DNA from: Halichondria panicea
Lineage: Eukaryota; Porifera; Demospongiae; Suberitida; Halichondriidae
Direction: 5' to 3'
Assembly (NCBI RefSeq): GCF_963675165.1
Contig: NC_087385.1
Location: 144,501-208,500, forward strand
DNA length: 64,000 nucleotides
Below, in pieces: positions 54,123 through 64,000 of this stretch (positions within the stretch are counted from its first letter, which is position 1; every line of letters begins with the position of its first letter). The position numbers and the translations under genes were made by a program. The notes beneath the pieces are model-generated. The model was not told the origin of the DNA, ran no database searches, and saw only the letters and a list, made by a program, of their open reading frames with translations.

Positions 54123-54382
54123 GATTATATTTTTTCCACTCTTTTTTTTGCTATAGGCCTGCCGCGCCTAGCCTGTCATAAGATAACTGGTCCCCCCGTA
54201 AATGAGTCCCCCCGGACCACATTTTCTGCCGTAGATGGTCCGGGGGACAGTTTACGTTGGGCTTGGTTCGAGGCTAGCACTGACCTAGCCTCTACTCCAA
54301 GCCGCAAGAAAATTTACCTACAAGCCCCACCCCTCTTTTTCTAACCACGTGTAGTCCCAAATTACTTTCTTCTTTCTTAAAA
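54123..54382. promoter_or_regulatory. Bidirectional promoter, ABCB / GAR1
   Basis: 260 bp between divergent starts. Holds an imperfect inverted repeat (54197-54258): GTAAATGAGTCCCCCCGGAC against TGGTCCGGGGGACAGTTTAC. Confidence 0.5.
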
Positions 54383-55393
54383 ATGTCTTTCCGTGGCAGA
54401 GGAGGAGGACGAGGTGGTGGACGGGGTCGAGGTGGTGGTGGCTTTAGCAGAGGAGGCCGAGGCGGCGGGAGGGGAGGCTACAACTCCTACAACCAGGGAC
54501 CACCTGATCATGTAACAGGTGTGTATGCAGTATCGAGGTGTCCATATAAATTATAACCTATTATATATCTACCGTGCAGAGATTGGTGAGTACATGCACC
54601 CGTGTGAGGGAGAGCTGGTGTGTAGAAACACTAACGAGAAGATACCATACTTCAACGCTCCCGTTTATCTCGAGAACAAGTCGCAGATTGGAAAAGTTGA
54701 TGACATATTCGGTCCCATCAAAGACAACGTATCCTATACTGCAATAAAAGAATTTTTGCAACTCTCAGTGTGTTGTTTAAAATGTGTCCTTGACCCACTT
54801 CCAGTATTTCTCAGTCAAACTCATGCCAAACATGGAGGCATCCTCGTTCAACAAAGCACAGAAGGTATTTATTTCACTGATTAGTGAATGATTAGTATTA
54901 TTCCCTCCGTGCAGTTCTTCATAGATCCAATGAAGCTTCTTCCTCTCATGAGGTTCCTACCACAACCAGGTGAGTGTTGTGTGTGCATGTGATTGATTAA
55001 GGAAACCTTAAAAATGTTGTTTTGTATATTAATTTTATGTTGACATTAAAAAGCTGTTGATTTTGTAAACACGTTATACTTTCTTGTTAGGTGTTAAGTT
55101 GTCACATGTCTTACTATACTACAGGTCAGAAAGGAATGAAACGAGGCGGTGGAAGAGGCGAGTGTTGAGTGCAGTCATGTGATCAATGCTGTCATTCATG
55201 TGTACAGGTCGTGGAGGTCGCGGAGGTCGTGGAGGGTTCACTCCGAGGGGTGGGCGTGGCTTCAGCTCACAAGGGGGCGGTGGACGTGGCTTCAGAGGAG
55301 GTGGTGGAAGAGGTGTGTGTGTTGTAACACTGTGTAGTGTATGTGTTGATATTGTTATCGTCACATGCAGGGTTCAGAGGTCGTGGGAGATAA
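54383..55393 (+). CDS. GAR1: GAR1, H/ACA snoRNP subunit
   Basis: Nucleolar subunit of H/ACA pseudouridylation RNPs. Exons 54383-54518, 54580-54728, 54805-54864, 54915-54969, 55125-55157, 55208-55312 and 55371-55393 give 186 aa. N-terminal RGG domain (residues 1-38), core ~46-130 with [38 protein letters not shown] and [12 protein letters not shown], then a second RGG domain to the end. The only splice keeping frame after exon 5 uses a GC donor (AGAG|GCGAGT). Exons 5, 6 and 7 all break inside glycine codons in phase 1, so RGG modules can be skipped without frameshift. Confidence 0.95.
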
Positions 55394-55561
55394 ACTCAGT
55401 AGACGCTATAAATAATTATCATGTCATTACTTACATTCTTTGTGTCTTTTCTTTAATAATATTGAACATCGACAATAATCACAAAAATCTTATATATAGT
55501 TTTGTTTGGCAAAAAACAATTGTCTTGGACTAAAAGTTCTATATATTATATTGAACACAAT

Positions 55562-57997
55562 CTATACAGCTCCACTGGACCCAGCACTTCCCTCATACTT
55601 GGCTTTAGTAGGCCCCCAGCCGAGGACTAGACCCCCCACGATCATGAACACTCCCATACCAATGTGCAGGAACAATGTCAGGAAAGCAAAAGCCTGCATG
55701 GGAAAGAGGGCATTAAAAAAATGTTACACATGCCATGAGGTAAATTTTCATGGTCCATGGGGGTTAGTTATAAACATACAAATGTAGCTGCATTGACATT
55801 CAATACCCAATGCACTAGCTTCATGACGAACAAAGTTGAGAGGAAAATTCAAGCATGTGCAAAAATTACTGTGTATACTGCATTTAGGGACCACAAGTCC
55901 AGGCATAGAACTGTAACCGTGACTGTTTAGATGGGTGTGGCCCACCCCCAGGCCACGCTCATACTTGTGACGTTTAGAGGGGGGAGAGGGGTCAAGATAT
56001 TAATGTTATAATGACATTATTAAGAAATGGAAAAGTAGTTTGAAAGTGCCCCCTTATAGGATATGTAATAACACAACTCACAGCTGCAGCTCCAGAAGCT
56101 CCAATGATCCTCTCGATGACGCTTCTTTGCAAGGCATTAGCACCGGGCAAAAACCCCTGCCATCGAGGAATGTACACAGCCAGGGCCACAGCAGCACAGA
56201 AAATGAGCACAGCTACCACAAAGTTGAATACGATATCCTGAAGGGAAAAATGTACAAACATACGAGCAGTTTGCATATAAAACGACTGTGTGCATGACTA
56301 TGGTGGGCCGTTTGTTTCAAAATTCAAATGTTACATTTTCATTCAGATTACAATACATTCATTCAATATGAATATACAGTATTCATTCAAGACCTGCAAT
56401 TGTCATTCAAGATTTTAATGCATTCAAGTCGACAATAATTATTCAAGATATGCCTGCATGCATGCATATACAGTCATTAAAACACAACATTTATAAGATG
56501 TCCTTTGCTTAATGCTCAAAACTCGGAGGTCGGCAACGAACCCCTGACCTCTTGTTAATTTTCGTCAATCAATGTCATGTTTCTGGTTTGGGAATCACCT
56601 TACCACTACTGAGGGAGGGAGTTGATTATTGTGAACTCCATTTCCTGTTAATTAAAACAACTGCCCCATGCAATAAAACTACAAAGTGTGGCTAAAGTCA
56701 TCTGAAATTATGCATGTTTATGCATCCATCAAAATCTTGAATCTTGAATGAATAATCTTGAATGCTCTTTAATGAAAATTGCACATCTTGAATGAATGTA
56801 TTGTGATCTGAATGAAAATGTAACATTTGAATTTTGAAACAAACGGCCCACCATACATGACTCCACTTACAATAATGATGACGATGGAGATTTGTTCGTT
56901 GATGATCGAGACGTTCAAGAACCGCTGAGCAATAACCACAGCCTCGTAAATGATGATAACAATCCCCACAAAGACGAGCCAGCCCCCAGCAGAATCAGTG
57001 AGTCCTATAATCTCCAAGGACCCGTTGGTCTGACCCACAGCAGACTGACAACTGCCACCAGCAGCAGCCATGATCAGCGCCAATATCTAGACCAGGGGGT
57101 GAGTCAAATACGTAATGCAGCGAGATGGTGTGCAGTGAAAGCAAAAACCCAACTTAGCTACCTAGCTAGATATACCATACCAATGGTAGACTAGCAAGCC
57201 AACAAACAAACAGTGCAGTGACAAGCTTGCGAGTTTAATCATAGATTGAAGAGTTAGAGGGATAGGAAACGGTTTGTATCTCGAGTAACATCCGCGCTAC
57301 GCTGCGGTTTAATCGAGGCCATCACAACAATATCTATTTCTACACTCAGTGCATAATAAACTACAAGTAACTGTGCTTAGTCCGTGCAACTCACTTATAT
57401 TTCAAGGTCTATACCTATTGTAGTAGTCATAACCAGCACGCTTACACGTTACATGTTCCAATAGCTCTAAAACAGCCTTGGGAACATATAACTTTATTGG
57501 AAAGTCTCTTTTTACTGGGTGTGGTCAGTCATTAGCAAGTACTACACGTGGCTCATGGACTAGGCGTGTTATAAGTTGCTGAAAGAGATGATGTCTCGAG
57601 GAAACACAGCTTTGGGAGTTACCCGGCAAAAATGTGCTTAATAGCCTCGTTCATAGGGCGTAGCGCGGATAATTTTCGAGGCTCCACTGCAGATTCAATG
57701 TAAAATCCTCACGTGCACCACTCCGTTTCCTATCCCTCTAACTCTTCAATCTATGGTTTAATAGACAATGGATCTAGCTATTATTAATAATAGGTATTAA
57801 ATGCAGTGAGAGAGCTGGAGGACAGTGATATTTCTCAGGCTGGTTTATGAGCCCAGCTAAACAATAACACAGCTAGTAGCTATAAGTGGTCTAGGTCTTA
57901 ATTATCTTAAGCTTACAATGAGCGCTCCTCTGATGGCGATTTCAGTAATTCCCTGCCAGCTTTTGACGATCCCGATGCCAGGATTGATGAAACCCAT
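55562..57997 (-). CDS. Four-helix MARVEL-like membrane protein
   Basis: Exons 57997-57917, 57086-56871, 56237-56082 and 55693-55562 give 194 aa. Four hydrophobic segments at about 20-35, 58-100, 100-120 and 150-180; short cytoplasmic ends; two Cys/Gly in the first loop region (AAAGGSCQSAVGQ). The size and four-helix layout resemble MARVEL proteins (MAL, plasmolipin, CMTM, synaptogyrin), but I recognise no decisive motif. Converges with GAR1 (169 bp between stops) and is divergent from PSMD7. Introns 1 and 2 each host an inverted-repeat element. Confidence 0.78.
56301..56853. mobile_element. TA-flanked MITE in MARVEL-like gene intron 2
   Basis: Inverted ends begin TGGTGGGCCGTTTGTTTCAA and match for about 70 bp through ATTCAAATGTTACATTTTCA. 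TA on both sides, the Tc1/mariner signature. 553 bp, no ORF. Confidence 0.88.
57240..57755. mobile_element. MITE with 33-bp ends in MARVEL-like gene intron 1
   Basis: Ends CATAGATTGAAGAGTTAGAG plus GGATAGGAAACGG, inverted at 57723-57755; flanking duplication GTTTAAT on both sides. 516 bp. A 7-8-bp duplication would suit hAT-like elements. Confidence 0.82.
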
Positions 57998-58177
57998 GTC
58001 TCCTAGATCCTAGACTCACGATATCGATCACAGACTCAAGAAAAACTCTCGCACAGAAGACAACCCTGACAGATGTAGCTACGCCCCCTTTTTTCTAAAT
58101 TAGCGAATTCTCCCTAATATTCTAGTAGTGCCCTGTACATGTGGTTGTGAGGAGATAGAGTGCTAGTGCAGTGAGAG
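57998..58177. promoter_or_regulatory. Bidirectional promoter, MARVEL-like gene / PSMD7
   Basis: 180 bp between divergent starts; no TATA box noticed. Confidence 0.45.
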
Positions 58178-58346
58178 ATGCCTACAAGAGTACCCAGTCA
58201 AGTGGTGGTCCATCCCATAGTCCTATTGAGTGTAGTGGACCATTTCAACCGTCTCAGCAGGATTGGTTTCCAGAAGAGAGTGGTGGGAGTGCTACTGGGC
58301 TCTTGGAGGAAGGGGAACATTGTCGACATTGCCACTAGCTTTGCTG

Positions 58347-58394
<48 letters not shown>

Positions 58395-59931
58395 TTGATA
58401 TAACATAGCCTTTAAAATGTCTACAAATGTACATGGTGTGTGCATTATGTAGATAATTTATAATTATACGTTAATTATGATTTTATTGTTCTTTATTTCC
58501 TCCAGTACCATTTGAGGAGGATGAGCGTGATCCCAGCGTCTGGTTCCTCGATCATAACTACCTCGAGAATATGGCCGCCATGTTCAAGAAAGTCAACAGT
58601 GAGTTTATTTAACACGATTTTATGGCACTTTGTATACCAGACACATGTTATACTTGTGTGTGTGTGTGTGTGTATAGTAGGTAAGTCAGGGCTGCATTGA
58701 GGGGGGGGGGGGGTAAAGGGGGTAATTCGCCCCGCCCCCCCCTAGGATCTGGCAGATTCATTTGTACTGTTATAATTCTGATAACTTCGCCCTCCTACAT
58801 TTTAATTTGCTCATTTCGCCCCCCCCCCCCCCTGATCCAAGATCCTGGATGCAGCCCTGGCTATTATAATTATTGTGTGTGTGTGTGTGTGTCCCTGTAG
58901 GTCGTGAGTATGTGGTGGGATGGTACCACACTGGCCCCAAGCTCCACCCCAATGACATCACTATTCAAGAGCTCCTCGGGAAATTCTGCAACAACCCAGT
59001 AAGCTTTTTAAAAAAGATTTATTTATATTCACCTGCTTCAATTGTACACAGGTACTGGTGATAGTGGATGCCAAACCCAAGGCACTGGGACTACCCACTG
59101 ATGCATACTATGCTGTGGAGGAGGTCCACGATGTGAGGAACACACACACTCTGTAATACTGCACATAGGGCCTTGTTAACTTTTAATTATGTTAAGTGAT
59201 AACAGTCTACTAGGTGTTTGTTTGTTTTTTCCCTTCTTTTTAAAGCTAGCTGTTTGATATGCTAACTAACTTCTCACACCTCACCACACACACACACACA
59301 CACACTACCATCTATTTAATGCCTGATGCTAATTCTCTAAGAACCAAAATTAGAGGTTAATGATTGGTTTGTGCTTGCCACCTAGAAGAACCACATAGAC
59401 CCATCCCCATTATCAGATACTACCACCACAAAACCTGTACAGCCTGTACCTTATAAATTAAGCCTCGGCAGATTTAGTACACAGCCATGCAAGCTAAGTT
59501 GAAGTATTACAGCAATATCAAGTCCAAGATAAGTCCTATAATTTATGTCAGCATTTAATACCTCAAATGGCTTACACAATAATTATTCAGCATGGCCCCA
59601 AGTAAATAGCTTATTCAGTGTGTTAGTTGTATGTGTTTCTAGATGCAACAGATGATTGGGAAGTGTTGGTGCACCGTGAAAGACTCTTTAACCCATCATT
59701 CTCGGCTCTCAAGGCCGGGCTCTGTTTGCTTTTTCTTTTCTGTTCGTCTGTTTTTCTGTGTTGTCTGAATATAAAAGAAGCCTACCAGTAGACAGCTAAT
59801 TAACTATAATAAGAGTTATTCCTGCAACCATTTGTCAATTTGTATAAGCAATATTTAATGAAAATAGGAGAGGTGGTTACCCTCTTCTCTGGTCAGATAA
59901 GGCAGTTCCTCACAATTATTTCAACCCCTCC

Positions 59932-60001
<70 letters not shown>

Positions 60002-61250
60002 ATGGTACACCCACCACACGTACATTTGAGCACACCCCCAGTGAGATAGGAGCGGAGGAGGCAGAGGAGGTCGGAGTGGAACACCTACTCAGGTGAGCAC
60101 ACCAATGGAAGGGCACTGTATGGCTACCATACAATGACTGTACGTGTGTTAAAAGTAAGGTGTGTTCTATTAGTGATGTGTTGGCTAGATCACTTCAGTT
60201 TAGCCTTTCATTGGATATTATTATTATTGTAATGTCTAGCTAAGGAATCTTTCCTACAATCTCTGGCTTTAAAAATAACCCAATTGTTAATTAAATTGAC
60301 CACTTTAGTATATGTACACTAGTCTAGACCCTCCCATTCAAAGCCGTGTCTACTGCTCTACCAGTAGGACGTTAACAAAGTGGAGGTATAGTAACGAGAG
60401 GCCTCTACCCATTGTGTCCCCTATAGCCCAGTTAGGCTGACACAAGATAACCTCTCACACTCTGTCATAATATCTGGTACACTGTGGCCTTGAGGTATTA
60501 GCATTTCCATGTAGAAGTCCCTGGCATACTTGTCAACCACATAAAGCATAAATGAAGCCATAATTGACCACATAACTTCCGTGGCCGAACTCAACGCAAT
60601 AGACTTTAGAGCCAGCACCATTACATCATTTGTATACAAATTATGACTTATAAATCACATTCAAGTAGTATCTATCAAACAAATAAAGTATTATTGAATG
60701 TGCCGCCACGATGTGAAATTATAGTGGAGTATGGACAGCTATAGCATGTACTAATTATTCGTGCAGGGATATACAAGACAAGACGGTGGGCACCCTCTCA
60801 CAGCGTATCAGCAGTCAGCTGCTCTCCCTGCAAGGCCTCCAAACACATCTAGAGGGGATACGCGATTATCTCGAAAAAGTCACCCAGAAAAAACTACCCA
60901 TGAATCACCAGATTCTGTACCAACTCCAGGATATATTTAACCTGCTACCAAATCTCAATCTGGATGTGTTTACACGATCGTTTGCAGTCAAGACAAATGA
61001 TCAACTGCTGGTTGTGTATATCGCCTCGCTGGTACGATCTGTGATTGCTCTGCACACTCTGATTGAGAATAAGGTCTCCAATAGAGAGGCTGAGAAACAA
61101 GAGAAGGAAGGAGACAGAAAGAAGGATGAATTGAAAGCAAAGAAGGAATTAGCCAAAGCAGCAGCCGAGGGAGAGAGTAAAGACTCTGATAGCAAATCAA
61201 CTCCCAAGAAAGACAAGAAATCTGACGAATCAAAATCGACCAAAAAATAG
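58178..61250 (+). CDS. PSMD7: 26S proteasome lid subunit Rpn8 / PSMD7
   Basis: Non-catalytic MPN-domain subunit that pairs with Rpn11 in the 19S lid. Exons 58178-58346, 58506-58598, 58901-58998, 59052-59132, 60001-60092 and 60767-61250 give 338 aa (human 324). MPN domain 1-~180: [58 protein letters not shown]; no JAMM zinc motif, as expected. Helical region [11 protein letters not shown] to the end, closing in a long Lys/Glu/Ser tail ([14 protein letters not shown]). Intron 4 (59133-60000) holds a (CA)n run against its acceptor. Confidence 0.97.
59934..59999. repeat. (CA)n microsatellite at a PSMD7 splice acceptor
   Basis: The CA run merges directly into the CAG acceptor of exon 5, replacing a normal pyrimidine tract. 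A similar run at 58350-58392 follows the exon 1 donor. Confidence 0.9.
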
Positions 61251-61523
61251 TCGTTCCACTAAACACTTATTGTTAGGAGTTGTGTATTTTAGAGTATTTA
61301 CTCCCATTGCCTTATGTATTTATCTTGTAAGTTTTTACTTTTCCTGTGTGCTGGGATGATCAAAGTGCTAATTACCCACTAGCGTTGCAATAGATAAGAG
61401 TCGGGGAAATATGTCTCATTATATAGCCGCGGGGGACAATAACATTGTTCTGTGAACTTTGACCCTTACTTTTTTGTATCTTTTGTTGCCTTCAAACCAC
61501 GTGGAAAGTGAAAAGTCAGAGCC
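61251..61523 (+). promoter_or_regulatory. PSMD7 3' end and MPHOSPH10 promoter
   Basis: 273 bp between two same-strand genes; includes GCCGCGGG and CCACGTGG sites near the start of MPHOSPH10. No TATA box. Confidence 0.4.
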
Positions 61524-64000
61524 ATGGAAGAATTTGTTACTAATTTTGAAGCGAGCCTCTCCAATCCTCTCTCCTACTTGCAACCCTCGGAGCAGCTGAG
61601 GTCCTCTTGTGTGGATGGAGCCAAGAAGCTATTTGATTTCTACAAGAGTTGGTCTGCATGCTTCAAGACAAACGTTCCAACAGGTCCCCTGTCAGAGCTC
61701 TACACTGATGGATTCGACAATGAGCAAGTTTGGGCTGAGATAGAGCTAATGAATGAGCCAGTCCTCAAGAGCCTCAAGAAGCACATCAAGAAGGCATCCA
61801 CCTGGACAACCCAGCCACCATTGAAAACAGTCGCTACTATTAAGAAACGTCGCAAGATAAAGGCAACAGAAGTGGAAGTAGACACGAATGGTGATGTTGA
61901 TGAAATAGAGGAAGAGCTGGACTCTGGTGATGACAGTGTACGAGTTAAGAAGAGTACAGAAAAGAGATCGATTGTGGATGACAGGTTCTTTAAGCTCGCT
62001 GAAATGGAGAAGTTTCTGGAGCGCTCTGAACAACAGGAGAATGGTAGACATACTGTGCTGTGTGATTCATGCTCGTTTCATACCCACCCCCACACACACA
62101 CCACACACACACACACTACCCCCACACACACACACACTACCCCCACACACATACACACTACCCCCCCCATACACACACACTACCCCCACACACACCACCA
62201 CCACCACACACACCACCACCACCACACACACCACTACACACACACACTACCCCCACACACTCACCACACACATACACACTACCCCCCCACACACACACAC
62301 ACTACCCCCACACACACCACCACCACCACACACACCACCACCACCACACACACTCACAGATGCTGTCAATGAGTCTGGATCAGGATCAGATGATGAAGAC
62401 GATGTTGATTTTTTCGCTGACCAAGACTCAGACAATGCCTCAGGGGAACGCCCTCACTATGACCAGTTCTTTGATGCCCCAGAGCCTGGCGCTACTAAAC
62501 CACCGCAAGGTAGCAAAGAACAAGAAGATGTAGAAGACGAAATTGGTGATGATGAGGCTAGTGATGCTGGTGAAGGTGAGGAGGGGGGTTTTCCTAACGA
62601 CGAACCAGATGTCGAGGATGAAATTCCTGCTGTGGACAACACTGAAATTAAAGATGAGCCATTGTCCACTTTTGAAAAGAAACAACTCAAGGTATAGTAC
62701 TGCGTCTACATGTGCACTGTGATTACTGCCTTGCTGTTGCTCTAGATGAAAACAAGGATAGAGGCGCTGGAGGCGGTGAACCTTGCACCCCGGGCCTGGC
62801 AGTTAGGGGGAGAGGCCAACGCTAAGAACAGACCTCTCAACAGGTATACCTGTGTTAGCTTGTTAGTGAATTGTCTTGAATTGTTTCTCTAGCTTGTTAG
62901 CTGAGGACCTCTCATTTGATCACATGACCCGGCCTGCCCCTGTCATCACTGAGGAGACCACTGCAACTCTGGAGGACATCATCAAACAACGTATACTTGA
63001 CGAGGTCAACTACTGATGTGTGTGTGTTTTTAATTGTGTGCAGTATAATAGTACATTGAAGTTACCCACTTTTCCCCACTCTCTATCCATTTCCCCAACC
63101 CTCACTCTGTCTCCTTTCTTCCCCGTGTCATTTTAATATAATTATGGTAAATATTTTATTTTCGTTTTAGGTGTGTGTAGTATCAATGTGTATGTGAGTG
63201 TCGTTTTTGATATCTGTTATTTATTGCACTGTAGGCTTGGGATGATGTCGGGCGTAAAATAAAGCCCACTGAGAAGCCGTATGATTACTCAAGGTCGCAA
63301 CCTTTGGACCAAGGGAAGAGCAAGCTCAGTTTAGCCGAGGTGTACGAACAAGAGTACCTGAAGCAGACTCAGGTGGGTGGGCGCTTGTGAGTGTCATGTG
63401 ATGTGTAATACTGAGATCTGATTGGTGCCTGCAGGAGGAGGATATAAAGGAGGACGATAGGCACACAGATATCAAAGAGTTAATGAAGAAACTTTTTGTC
63501 AAACTAGATGCTCTCTCTAACTTCCACTTCACCCCAAAACCAGTGAGTACCCCAAACTATAGCTCAATAGAGAGAGACGCATGTATAGTACCAGGGATGT
63601 GCCCACACTGGTGGTTGGTACACCTCTAGACAAAATAACTACGTGTGTAGAACTGGGATTGATGATTGAAAAGGCCACCACTTTGAAGATTCTTTACACA
63701 TCACTGTACTATAGTTTACTAGCTGTTATATTCGTATCTCTAACAGTATGCCCCCCCCCCCTCCCTCCTGTACAGCCCAAGGCTGAAGTTAAGATAGTCC
63801 CCAACGTGCCAGCTATTCAGATGGAGGAAGTGGCACCCACTGCTGTCAGTGAGGCTGCTCGTGTAGCACCAGAGGAGATACAGGCCAAGTCTCAACGTCC
63901 TCAAGTGGGAGAGACAGAGAGAACTGACACGGATAGAAAACACGATCGTCGATTGAAAAAACGTCGAAAACGTCTCCAAATAGCCGAGAAGAATCAGCGC
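61524..64000 (+). CDS. MPHOSPH10: MPHOSPH10 / Mpp10, U3 snoRNP protein (5' part)
   Basis: Processome scaffold for 18S rRNA maturation in the nucleolus. Exons 61524-62043, 62360-62691, 62746-62843, 62893-63004, 63235-63372, 63435-63542 and 63776-64000, open at the right edge; about 510 residues visible, about two thirds of the usual length or more. N-terminal helical region, acidic middle ([22 protein letters not shown]), then conserved [64 protein letters not shown] and a start of a basic tail. Acidic Ser-rich stretches are likely casein-kinase sites. The exon 4 donor (GAG|GTCAAC) is weak. Intron 1 is a CACCAC/CACACA block that stays open in frame. Confidence 0.95.
62080..62358. repeat. CA/CCAC low-complexity block in MPHOSPH10 intron 1
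   Basis: CCCCCACACACACAC and CACCACCACCAC mixtures. Long ORFs of His, Thr and Pro across it are artefacts; human Mpp10 has no such segment. Confidence 0.9.

Noticed and set aside
60421-60639. 72-aa minus-strand ORF in PSMD7 intron 5
   Set aside because: No family resemblance; shares a CATTACATCATTTGTAT phrase with an ABCB intron at about 50665, so it is probably repeat-derived.
62069-62533. Long His/Thr/Pro-rich continuation of the MPHOSPH10 reading frame
   Set aside because: Good GT and AG sites at 62044 and 62359 remove it, and the joined protein matches the family without it.

Overview
This is intron-rich animal nuclear DNA. Genes are tightly packed, with introns mostly under 1 kb, intergenic gaps often 150-500 bp, many head-to-head pairs, and abundant (GT)n microsatellites and small inverted-repeat elements. 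The gene set is metazoan: cilia DRC4/GAS8, a SPATA2/HOIP-type PUB protein, Rap2, TRPA, SLC7 light chains and alpha-carbonic anhydrases. Compactness plus kelch-coiled coil-kinase fusions make a demosponge my best guess. That is inference; only sequence reading was possible.

Layout. 0-10 kb: GAS8 (-), PUB/zinc-finger gene (+), RAP2 (-), FAU (-), TMEM208 (+). 10-20 kb: two tandem SLC7-type amino-acid transporter light chains (-), then a C5orf22/UPF0489 homologue (+). 20-26 kb: three tandem secreted or membrane-anchored alpha-carbonic anhydrases (+), with a relic of the C5orf22 3' end between copies 1 and 2 that records the duplication. 26-30 kb: one long TRPA-like ankyrin channel exon (-). 30-38 kb: two tandem kelch-coiled coil-protein kinase genes (+). 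38-54 kb: an Atg8/GABARAP gene (-) and a 19-exon ABCB1-type full transporter (-). 54-64 kb: GAR1 (+), a four-helix MARVEL-like protein (-), PSMD7 (+) and the 5' part of MPHOSPH10 (+, cut by the right edge).

Splice sites were placed by reading GT/AG junctions, checking phase, and comparing the joined protein with known families. Nearly every multi-exon gene closes perfectly in frame. No bacterial genes, CRISPR arrays, rRNA or convincing tRNA genes are present.

Most interesting: (1) the kelch-coiled coil-kinase pair, whose sensor halves are near-identical while the kinase halves are strongly diverged and carry altered DFG motifs; (2) an Atg8 protein ending exactly at the conjugation glycine; (3) SLC7 and carbonic-anhydrase tandem copies in which single key residues are lost (heavy-chain cysteine, His64 proton shuttle, C-terminal anchor); (4) a collection of non-autonomous DNA elements with clean terminal inverted repeats, including one with piggyBac-like TTAA ends.
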